Origin: Rhea pennata
Lineage: Eukaryota; Chordata; Aves; Rheiformes; Rheidae
Length of the DNA stretch: 64,000 nucleotides
Assembly: GCF_028389875.1 (NCBI RefSeq)
Contig: NC_084674.1
Location: 13,177,501 to 13,241,500 of the forward strand
Reading direction: 5' to 3'
Shown here: in pieces, positions 32,874 through 44,800 of the stretch
How positions within the stretch are numbered: position 1 is the stretch's first letter
Layout: the number at the start of each line of letters is the position of its first letter
Notes under the pieces: model-generated
Database searches by the model: none
Seen by the model: the letters and a program-made list of their open reading frames with translations, nothing else
Told to the model about the DNA's origin: nothing
Program-made: the position numbers and the translations under genes

Positions 32874-35800
32874 ATAACACTCTGCAGCTGCTGCACTTTT
32901 TTTTTTTCTAAGTGCACTCAAACATCCTTTAAAAATATTTCTGGAAAACATGTGGCATCTAGGGCCACCTGTTAGTCCATTAGAAAGTAAGAAAAGTGAG
33001 AATGAACTCCCACTGGTTGGACACAGCTCAGCCTGGGGCTCTGGTTCTCTTGAATAATGTGCTTTTGCTGTTTTATGCTACAGAACAGTAAACCTATATT
33101 GACGTTAGTGAGTGCCAGTCTGTGAAAGGGCCCTGGGATTTGTCTTCTGTCTGAGTGTACACAGGGGTGCACACTTGTGTGTGCACTAACCCATTGGTAT
33201 GTCCTGGCTTTGCTGTTCATGCACAGCTGCTTCCCAGGAGACCTACATCTGAATAAATGGATCTGGTCTGGTGGGGGTGTGGTGCTATATCCTTAGGGAA
33301 AGAAGCAGTGAGTGACTCCCATCTCAGGCAAGAGACAGGTGAGGGAGGCTACCTGCTGCATCTGCATCCTGCTCCTCTAGGGCTTCCAGGGAATCCAGAA
33401 ACTGCTTGGGTTGTAGTTTGAAGTTTGATTGCTTTGTCTCACCTTTTGTATTAAATTGGCCTGAGCCAGGGTCAAACCTACGAGGAGATGAGGACTTGCA
33501 AGGACTTATCTGGCCTTTCTTGCCCTCTTTTCCCTACTTCCCATATTGTTTTGCCTGAAGCATTTCATCCACCCCCATTTCTTACTAGCCCAGTGTGTTT
33601 TCTGGGCCAGAGATGTGACATCTTTTCTTTAGGGGTAGAAGGGAGTTATCAGGGCTGCAGGTCTCTGCCAGGTGCAACTTCCTTGTCTCTCTCATCTCTG
33701 GTAAAGGAGCTACTGTGGTGCGTACAGCCTGATGTAGTTCCTCGTTTGCATATCTAAGTTCCTTGTCGGCTCAGTCAGAACCTGGTGCACTCGCGTTCCT
33801 CCTCCAATCAAGGCTTTGGATTGAGACAGCCTAATCATTAGTAGGAAATGGGATGTCATGAAAGCTGATCCAAGACTTGAGGGGCTGGTGAGGGAAGGTG
33901 TATATCTGTCTCTTCCCTTGTCCAAGAAATTGGAGTGCATCATCACATCTTCCAAACATGGTGGTGGGCTAGCATGAAGCTCACTACTGCTCTGTTAGCT
34001 CCACAATTTTGCCTTTGAAGACCAAGGCATAGCTGTGTGGAAGCTATCACATCTAGACTCATGAGCTGGGAATTCACTAGGATAGCATGTGGCACTTTGG
34101 GGAAAAAAATTGTAATCTTTTAATTATTCATGGTGATTAGTAGAAGGGATTCCCATGAGAGTTAGGATGCAAGATAACAGGATAGATAAGCAGAGGCACT
34201 GCATTCAAAGAAAAGTAAGCTTTCCAACCAGCTAGTGGGATAAAATCTCTCCCATCCTCAACTATTCTTTTGTCAGAGAGATCCCAGTCCCTCCAGTCGT
34301 ACAGAAATCTGCTCCTCTTCATCCAGACTGACAGCAGATCTCCAGTTCTTAATACCATCTTCAACCCAAGCATTAATGAAATGAAGCACCTGGTAAAGAC
34401 TGTCTACATAAGAAGCTTAATGCTGAGCAGCCCCCTCCCTGAGCTTAGCTCCCGGGATGCCTCTTGTTTATGCCTCGATTTAATGTACACTGACGCATTA
34501 GGTGATCCGTCTTGGGACAAGCCATTGCTGGCAAAAGCTGACCTGTGACAAACAGGGTTTCTCTGGGCATGGCATTAATCTGACATAACTATCACCGACC
34601 AACTGTGTGGGTGGTGGTGACTCATTCTGTCCTGTTGCAGGTTACACTGAGGGGGAAAAGGTATTGGGGCTATTTAGGAACAGCCATAGCCCTTCGAATT
34701 AGTGCCCAGTCTCCTTCTGAAGCAACTGCCAGACATCGGTGAGACTTAAAATTTTATTTCCTGGAGTCTCTCTTTTAACTATGACCTCTCTTCTTGTGTG
34801 TGTGTGGATATCTCTTGAAGTCCCAGATAGTAACTTCACCTAGCTCTTCAGGAAGATTGGGGTATTAACCCAAAGTGGCTAAGTGCCAGTATTGGTAATT
34901 ACATTTTGCTTCTGAAATCCGCCTGCAATTTCAATCAGGTGTAGTATTCCTTTTTGCAGTAAGCCTAACTGCTTACTGTTTTGCAGTATGGAGCACATAA
35001 CACCCCAGAACTTGCTGCACTTTAAGCAGCAGTGGTAAAATGGACCCCACACTCCATGAATATGGTAGGTAGTGTAATGTAATGATGTTAGCAAGCTGTG
35101 TTGTTGTTACAATGGGAGCACAGGAATGGGCATGTCTTTATTATAGTGCCTTCTAGTTATCAGTAATTCAATCACTGGTTAATGTGATCTGCTTTAATCC
35201 AATAAAGACCTTATGGTCATGTTGTGTGTACTAAAAATGATGAGGGTCACCCTTTATTCTGAACTGTCACAGTCACTTTAAACAGGTAATAATGGTAAAT
35301 ACAGGCTAGGGAACCTTGCAGGCAATGACTGAGACCAGCTCTTCTGAATGAAAAAGAAATAGAAGTGCAATGAATTAATTGTTTGGCTAGGGAATTGTGC
35401 TTTGGCAATGTGCCAAGTCTTGGCCCATCTGGTGTCAGGGAAGTTTTGGTATTGATTTCAGAGAGAGCAGGATACAGCCTAAAGGACAGCTCTTGCAAAG
35501 GATTGTATCTCATGTTCACCTCTCCCAGGGCAGCTCATCCACCTCCAGCCAAGGGAAATGAATCTGTGTGACCCAGACCTAGGCCTGTTGGGAGATGCAA
35601 AGGGCAGGCCTTGAGTAGTAAGAGAGCTGTGTGAGATGTTTTCTACAGAAAACATTGCCTGAGGGTCTTTGCAAGAGAGCTTGGAGGCGGGGGCGGGGGG
35701 CTGAAGGCAGCTGGATGTTGCAGTGTGAGTAATATTGCTACAGGGCGTGATGCGACTATGAATCTCTGGGAGAGAACAGGGCATGGAGGTAGTGGCTGCC

Positions 35801-38800
35801 TGCTAAACTAGTCTGGTTCATCCCTACCAGACTGCTTTGGCCAGATACTGAGACAGTCGTGCTCCAGAGGGCAGCTCTCCTGAGCCATCCACCTCTGATG
35901 GGGTTGGCTCCATCATGGCTTAGCTGTCCTTACTTGTGGCTGCTAGGGTGCAGTATCCAGGCATACATGATCTCTGTGTATATCCACATGTTTTGGTTGT
36001 GGTCCGACCTACTGCTGATCTCAGTGGAGACTGGCAGAGCAGACCCTGGCAGGGAAGGAGCTGGTGATGTGTGCGGTTACTGCCTGCTCCTTTCCCAGGC
36101 ACCCTTCTGTCTAGCAGCTCTCTGCTCCCTCATTGAAATTCAATGAGTTGATAAACCAGCCTGACAAATCTGGCATTGCAGTCAGCTCTGTAATACCCAT
36201 CTCCTTAATGTAAAACCCTGCCTTACTTCTGCAGCAGCAGCATGGGTCGCTTGAGTCAGTCTGGTCTTCCTGTTCCATGCTTGCTGTTTCTCATGAATCT
36301 CCACAAGAACTGATGGGCATGGGACTGAATAGTGCTGATCTAGGATGATGGGAAGGTCTGTGCAGTCCCTTTTGCATGCCAAGGGTGTGGGAGCCAGTTA
36401 TAGAGGGTCTGCTGAAGGGAGAGGACAGCCAGGTGGGCCTGTGGGTTTGCAGGGTCTGATAGACCCCTCACTGAAGGAGAACTGCTAGCTAAACGTTGGA
36501 AGGGATCACTAAAAATGAGAGATGTTCTTTGAGTTGACCTAGAGCTGGGTGAGGAAGGAAAAATATTAAAGGAAACGTTGAGAAGTTTTCCTCAACGAGG
36601 AAGCTTTAGCTCTGGATTGCACACAGATGAGTGACAGAAAACAGCTTTTCTGGAACAATATCTGGGAGGAAGATGCTGGGACCAGCTTTGTGGCTGGGAT
36701 CATAGCAAGGAAAAGGATGGGATGCAAAAATTCCTTTGAATTATGGAAGAGGCATGTAAACTAGAATCAAATGTGAGTGCCTTAAAGAGACTGGACCTTC
36801 CGAAGTTGATGAATACTCTCTCTTTGGAAGTGAGGCCATGGGAGGACAGTTACAGGCAGGAATGAAGTCCCTAGCTGGAAAGTTTGAAGGGAGGGACTGG
36901 ATGATCATCCCTGAACCTTTGCACTTGGAAGCAATTGAATTGTCCTTAGGAATCAAATTGTACAGAGAGGTCCTCATTTTAAGGAGCATAAAGCAGCACA
37001 ACTATGACCAAAACACCTTGAGTTTCAGCATTCTCCAGTTGCTAAATTTTGCATCTTGCCCCATCTGAATAACAGTCCTTGCAATATTTGACGGGAATTG
37101 AGGTTATAATTGATGGGATCTTACTGAGCCAGATGGGAACAGGATGCTCCCAGATTAGCACACTGGACAGTGGGGAGGCTGGTGGCAAGTAGGAATGTTA
37201 AATCAATTAGCAGTGAGCATTGAGGGCTCCTGTGTCTGCTTCCACCTCGCTGACTTACTGCCCCAGGGAAGCGACTTTGGTTTCGGTCTTCAGCTGCCTT
37301 GTAAGACAGACACCTGCTGGGGGAGTGTGGAATTGGTTCTCCTTGAACTTCAGTCACCACCTGGGGAGATAGCAGAGGTGGCAGTCCCTCAGGCTTCCTT
37401 AGACCTTGTTCATGGAAGGTGGCATGGCTGAACCACACGAGGCTTTTCCCCTTGGGATCTAGCTAATCCATGACAGAGCACTTTAAGGAAGGGTTGACTG
37501 CATGGCCTTGAAGGAGAGCTGACAGTTCAGGAGCATTTCTGTCTCCCCTGGGGCAAATGTCTTGCTTCTTTCTGCCTGGTCTCTTTTTTTTTTTTTTTGT
37601 GCCCAGCTACCAATTCTTGCTATTCTCCTACTGGGAAGAAGCATGGGGGGGAGAGGAGGTATAGAAGAGCTGAGAAAAGCTGAGCGTGCAGGCACAGGAG
37701 ATGGTAGACTGGATCACAACTCCTTTAAAATAATGTCCTATCTGACAGGGGGAAATAAGTATCTCCCTCCTTGCCCACAGGGCGGCAGTGCAGGCAGAGC
37801 TCCTGCAGTTCCTGCTGAGGCTGGTGTGTTCAGTGCAAACCCCTGTCCCAGTGGCAGGAGGAGCAGAAGAGCCCAGGGAGAGACATTAAACCTTCACCAT
37901 CTGTTGGAAGAGGGTCCTGACCTAATGTCCTCAATCCTGTGATCTGTGGCTGTTCCTGCTGTTAGCCATCATCTGTCTAGCAAGGCAACTACTTCTCTAT
38001 AGATACTGGGATGCATAGCTGTCGGTGAAGGCCTTTGGGAAGGCCAGCAGCAGGCAGCATAGAGGTGATGGCCTTCCTCTGCCTTTCCAGTAGGCGATTG
38101 CTCCTACCGCCTCGGTGGCCACCAACAGAGCATCACCAGGGAGGCTGCTGGATAGCAATAATCTCCTTTAATCCTCAGGATCCTTGGACTGAGATGAGTC
38201 TCAGTCAGGCTGGGTACTCTAGTAAAATACAGCAGCAAAGCAGACATATGCTAGAGGGAGAATCTGCCCCTGGTGGTGAGTAGATCTCAGTGGTCTGTTT
38301 GCAGCCTGAGTTGGGAGAGAGTCACCACATGACATCCCTGAAGGTCAGCAGCAGTGTCCGGGGCTGTAAAGCTCATCCCTGGGTGGCATGCGGAGGGAGC
38401 TGCTAACAGTAAGGCAAGGTGGTGGATTAAAGGGAAGTGCAAAGTGGTGGATTAGGGAAGCCACTTGCTGGTGAATAGGAGTATCTTCGTGCATCTGCTA
38501 GGGGCAGAGGGAACAGTGTGATTCTCTCCCCACTTCCTAGTCTTTCCAGAGCAAAGGGGCTGGGTTGCCAGAGCAGCATGGGCAGCCCTGGTTGCCAGGG
38601 AATATCCAAGGCAATAGAAGTGTTTGTCTACATGGCCATCCCCACTTGGGAGCTTAGTGCCAGGTCCAACAGCAGCAAGCAACGGTTTGGGGTGGGGAGG
38701 GTGTGGAGATCTCTAAGACATCCGAATGGCTGCTGCCCACTGTACTCAGTGAAGCAGCTGCTTTGGCAGACAGGCAAAGGGACGGAAGTGTTGAGGATTT

Positions 38801-41800
38801 TAGACAGGTGCTTATTAATAACCAAAACTTGGGTTAGAAGCTGATTTCTGGCTGCAAAGGGACCCTCTCCCCTCCATTTCTTGACCAGAATATGTGCTGT
38901 GCTTATCTTGGGGAGAAAAGGAGTTAATTGGGATGAAAACCCCCTGAAACATGCTGTTGGGATACAGGCAGTTTCTTGAGAAAGATGAAGACTGATTTAT
39001 GCCTGTTGGAACTTTGCTGAGTTCTAGCTTAATGTATCTGATCTTACGGATGCTTTCCTTATCCTGGGACGGCTCCTCACTGCAGTCCCAGAAGAAACCA
39101 CTGCTTGCTCTGACCTTATATTTGTGAAGTGCATTTTTCTCCTTCAGCTGCATTTTCCTAGCGAAGTCACATGCAGCAAGCAGTGATCAGAGCCACAGAA
39201 CAACCAATGGCTGAAGTTGAAGGAAGAGAGGGATTGAATTCAGCTCTTGCTCTGGCCTGTTTCTCGCCAGCAAAAGAGCTCCTTAGTGTCATGGGAATCT
39301 CGTAATTCAGACATTTGAGATTGCTTTTCTGCAATGAAACCAAACACACAAACGCACGAACAGAAGTCCTGCCTTTCAAAGATGCCCAAGTTGATTCAGA
39401 TTTTGATGCTCTTTGGGCACACCAGGAAGCAGGATCTGGTTTGCAAGGCTGCTATTTTTCCTCCCTAGTATCTCCTGCTTTGCTAGTGGCTGACTACTGT
39501 TACAACCCAGTATCTGTCTAAGCCCTTTGTGAAATGAATCCTTGGGTCCCAGCTTTTTTCACAATGCTTGTAATCTCACTTTAGAGATGCCAAATATCAA
39601 ACGTGGTGTTTGTGACTCTCCTGGCTAGCAGGTCTGTGAAAACATCTTCGGTGCAGAAAGAGGTGGGGAGGCTCAACATATGAATTATTCTTGGGGAAAA
39701 TGAGTTCAGTGGGATAGGGCAGGGAGGTTGGGGGGCCATGGGAAGTTGCACTACACTTATTGGCTGGGATTGTTCCTCTTCGCAGTGGCAGGCTACATGC
39801 TCTGAGGGCCTCTGCCATTGGACCCTCTTCAGTGACTAGCCATGTATACTGGGGCTGTCTCCTAGTCTTTCAGAGTTCTTGTATATGTGAGATGTGACGC
39901 AAAGTCTCTTGGATTTCTTTTTAGACTACAGCTTCCCTGTTGCCTCTCAGAAGGCCCAGCCCAAAGGGAACAGGACGCAGATGAAAGACACGTGGGAAAC
40001 AGCCACCCTTCAGCCACCAGCAGAGCCAGCTGAGCTGGACTCACACACATCTTTCTCTAGCACGCTGGAGGAAGAGGAGGGGCTACTTCCTATAGACCAC
40101 TCGAAAGGAGGGCCAGAGATCCTGCAGACCTCCAGGCCGAAGGACACATCATCCAAACCAGTAGGCCAAGAGGACTCCTTGCTATCCGTCCTGTTTTCCA
40201 CAGTCTCTGCAAGGCCAAGTGTTGTGACTGAGGCAGCCACAGGAATTCAAGAAGAGGAATCTGTTCCTCCAGGCTTAGACCTTGGGAGTAGCATGGGGCC
40301 AGGCCTTCAGCCTGTGTCCTCTGTCTTTTCTACTACCACTGCAAGATCCCCTGGTGTTTCAGAAGAGCCTTTTGAGCTGACAGCTGGGGACACATGGGCT
40401 GTTGAGGGAGCAGGTTTGGAGCCAACTGTGAACACCCCAAAAACAGAGCTTGCAGAGCCTGCAGTGGAGGCTGATGATGAAGAGCATTTGGCCAAAGAGG
40501 AGTTCCCAGAGACCACGGTGAGGTGGGAGACGCTGGAGCCCACGGTGCTAGCTGGAACAGAGCAGACAGTGGAAATGTCTGTGGGGACACCCTCTCCCAG
40601 CAGCATCTCCCCAGACACTCAGACCTTTTCTGGTGGAGACCAGCACCCTAGATACTCCACAGCTCTTTGGGACAGATCTGATGAGCCAGCCCTGGATCTT
40701 GCCTGGAATGACACAGAGTTGGCCACAGAGACCGTGGCAGCAGAGAGGAGCATGTCACCACAGGCTGGGGATGCCCGCATGGCTGTGCTGCCAACAGAAG
40801 TGCCCTGGAGTTCACCACAGGTAGCTCTGAGAACGAGGACTTGTTGGGAGGTTGCAAGGGAGATATTTGGATACTCCTCTCAGGAGGTGTTTAACTCCTT
40901 AATCTTATCTATCACCCTAAGTCCAACCAGTTTAAATAGCATCTTCTACTCACTCTCTCAGCCAGTAAATTTTGGAGGAAGTTTTCTGTTCTTTCACAGT
41001 ATTTCACCAAGGATCATAGATACCCTGAAGAAGGACCTGCCCCCCTCCTGTCTTCCCCCATGAACTGCTGCACAGAAATTCTGTTTCTAATAAATGCTTG
41101 CCCTTGGGGACACAGAGAGCAGCAAAAGCTTGTTGTTTCCTCAGCCTGCATTATTGGAAGTGTCAGGACATAAATGGCCCCAAGGACCTCTAGAAAGGGA
41201 GTGAGAATCAAGTGCTATTTTTGCTGCTACTGCTGCTGTTAGCTGCAAGGGCTAGATGCAGAGCAGGTGGAGCAGGGTATGGCAATCTAGGAGGCTGTTA
41301 GGTTGGGAGAACTGGTGGGTGAGGAGGTGCAAGGTGAACGAATCTGGCAAACTGGCAGGTGGTTGATAGGTAGGAGGAGCTGGCTGATGAGAAAGTACTG
41401 GGGAAGGTTTTTTGTTTTGCTTTCTACCCAAAGTACTTGGGACTCTGAGGAAGTGACTTAGTCCCTTTGTATGTCCGGTCTTGCCTGCAAAATGCTGCCC
41501 TATCTGACCAGTTTGTATAAGGACCACAGAGGCTCCTGTTCAGGTTTTCTGCTGTGTTAAACCTTAGTTACATATAAAATAAGGCTTTAGGCTAGAGAGA
41601 GCTTTTCAATGAGTACCTGAGTCCTTTTAGATGTAGGTAGAAGGTAAGCTGAGCTGTGGCATGCTGGCACAGTAACCTTGTCCCTGCCTATATTCTAGCA
41701 CTGAAATGAAAAGAACTTGTCTTAGCTTACAGATGGAAAGGTGAATCCCCCTGAGTTCAAAGAGTTAGAGGACGGTTACTTCCTTTGAGAAGCACCTCCA

Positions 41801-44800
41801 GGGGGTACAGTGCAGCCCCTTTCCTTGTTCTGCTCCCTTGCGTACCCTGTGAGTTCAGCAGGACAGCTGCATTCACTGCCCAAACTCAACTGTCTTTATG
41901 TCTTGTCTTTCAAGGTAATCTGCAAAGACTGGAGCAACCTTGCAGGGAAAAACTACATCATCCTGAATATGTCGGATAACATCGACTGTGTAAGTCAGTC
42001 CAAAGAGAGTTGATGGCGTGAGAGGAATAGCACTTAAAAATGCTGAGGCAGGCATGGCTCTTGCTGTGTGCTTTCACAGAAAAAAAAATTAGCACTAAAT
42101 CTTGACGTCCCTGTAGAGCTTGTGGAGAGAAGGGGGATAGGACAGAAATATTCTCATTCCCCAAATAGGGAAAGAGAGGATTTTGCTCAGCCTAGTGCAC
42201 GTCAGTCGTAGTTCAGATTGGGTTTTGTCTGTACCAGTCTTTCCTGGATTGTCATGAGACACAGGAACATTTAAAATTGCACCTGTTTCTCAAAGGGAAC
42301 ATGGCAGGACTGAGGTGGGACCTTCTATCTCTTTCATTTCTCTTCTCCTTCCTCTCCTTTCAGGTTATATTCACTTTCCTTTCATGGCTCAGGGGAATAA
42401 AGATGCCCCATTTGCACTGTGAATGGTTCAGTGTCAAGCAGCTGTCACTAAATCTTCCTTAAGTGCCTCTTCTCCCTACCCTGTTACCTTCTGTGTTATC
42501 TGGGTCTGTTAACCAGACATGCTCTGCTAATCCAATGCGTGTCCGTCCATCCCCATAAAGCTGCAGTTAATTCATGAGCCCAAAGCCCCTTGTGTATCTC
42601 TGGTAAAAGGGCTCATCCACCTCTGCTGGGCCTTTTACCAGGCACTTTAAAACCAGTTGTGAAAGGCATAGGGTCAAGGTGCCCTTCATATTTCTACGAA
42701 ATGATTATAAGCCTAGCAGTCTGCGACTGAAATGTTGCATCAGGGAACCCTGTTCTGTCCTCATGTGTTTGCTCTCTTGCTTGTTACAGCTCCCGCACCA
42801 GGGTGGGCAGGCTGGTTTTGTTACTGCAGGGTGGCTCGTTGACACTGACCTATGTCCGCTAGTGTTTGGGGTTTTTTGGGGGGGCAGATGGGGGGAATAT
42901 TTCGGGGCAAGGAAATTACTGTACGCAATAAAGTGTGCCAACCTACCTTAAAGAGAGGTGAAAAAGTCCATCTCTTTCCATTAGTCTTCTGACTTTAAGC
43001 AGACCAGTTTGCCCTTTGGGGAGTTTTAAGTATTTCTGTTGCAATTTACAGTTGCAACTCAGAAAATGAGTCCTTGAAAACCTGAATGCTACTGCACTGT
43101 TTCCTCCACGTCCTAGTCATCATCACTGTTTCTCCTATTTCTGCAGTTTAAATGCTTGTTAATTTTGTAGTACATAGTAGCTCCCTTCCTGTGCACTTTC
43201 CCTCCCATCTGCACTTTCCATGTTTTAAATCACTGAAATGGCAAGAGCTGAAAAGCAGAAATGCACAAAATTGTGTCTTTGCTGTTGAATCCTCAATTGT
43301 GCCTTGCTGAAAGAAGACAGTACCCTAGGATAGGCAGGACCGAACTATTTTTCTACTTGATTTCATGTTTCAAAACATATTTCCAAACGAGTGATTTGTG
43401 CTGTCCTCTCCTTTATTCAAAGAGACGCTTGTCAACATACATATTTAAAATGAACATTGCTTCCATTCCCTGCCTCCTGTTATCACTTTGCGTGACTGAA
43501 GCTAAAATCAAGCTCTTTTCCTTTCCATCTCTGTTGATGTAGTTTGTTTCCTAGCAGGGTAATTTGTTCTGTTTGGGCAGCTCGGCTACCCCGTCTGCCC
43601 CTTTTGCTCTCTAGTTTATGTCCTGGACCTTTGTTGTTTGGATTTCTGGGGCTTCAAGGGAAAGTCTGCATTGCCAGCACTGTAGTTTAAATTAGGATGA
43701 ATGGATATTTCTCAAATATTTCCTACATTTTGAAGCTCTGATCCCACTGAAAAGCTGAGGGATGATGAGGGTGCTGAGCCCCTTGCAGAGAGGTGTGCCC
43801 TGAGCTTTAGTGTTCTTCAGAGCATCTGGTTTTTACTCGCAGGGGTGATGTCTGTGTTGCTGGGTTAAGCTGGCAGCCCTTTTATCTTCCTTACTGGGCT
43901 CTGGCCAAGGCAGTCATTTCAGTCTGTCTCTGGGCAAATCTCCCACTCACTTTACCTGGGAATTTTGCCTGAGTGAGAACTGCAGGGTCTGACCTGAGAG
44001 CGGTACCCAGCATCGCATCGAGAGGTGACCTCCACCTTGGTGCGCTCATGTGTTCAGATGCCGTCACAGGTCACAGCTCCCTCCTCTCCCCAAGGAGAAT
44101 TCATCAGCGTTCTGTAACCTCTGCTTCCTCGTCACTAGAGGCATCTCCCTTCTGTCTCTGCTCCCCCTTCCTCCACCTCTCCCAAAATGGAGCCACAGCT
44201 GGCAGTGGGGCCCCAGCCTGCCTGGCAGTGAGCCGCGAGCAGGAGTCGCAGGCGCGCAGCAGTGTGCTGAGTCCTAGCACAGCTCCTCCTGCCTCCGCCT
44301 GCACATTGCTGCTGCCAAAACCCGTAACGTGATGAGGGGAGGCACTGGCAGACCCTGGTGATTCGGGCCCCAGTCATCAGTGTCGTTTCCAATTGGGCTG
44401 CTTTCGGCTCAGGTCTGTGCCTGCCCTGAGCGCTTCAAATTGCCATGGCAACAAGAGTGCTCCGTTTTATTAATCATCTCTGTGGCCTTCAGGTTGGCAT
44501 GGCAACCAGAGATAAGAATAGAAAGGCAGGAATGGGAAAGCAGCAAAGGAGCCTGCCAGGGGATGGCTGGAGCGTGTCAGGCAGAGCTGGGCCTCCTGAC
44601 CCAGTGCCTGGGAAAAGCCTGGCTGAGCTGGGGAAAACCTGGCTGCTTCTTCCTTCCTGCCTTGCAAAATAACAAGGGTCCCTGTGTCCTGGGGGCTGTG
44701 GGGTGCATGGCTGTAGGCATGCAAGAGGAGGGTTGGTGTGTTGGGAGAGCTGTATGAGTCTGGCCTACGAGACTGGGGATGTGCAGGGGGTGTTATGCTG

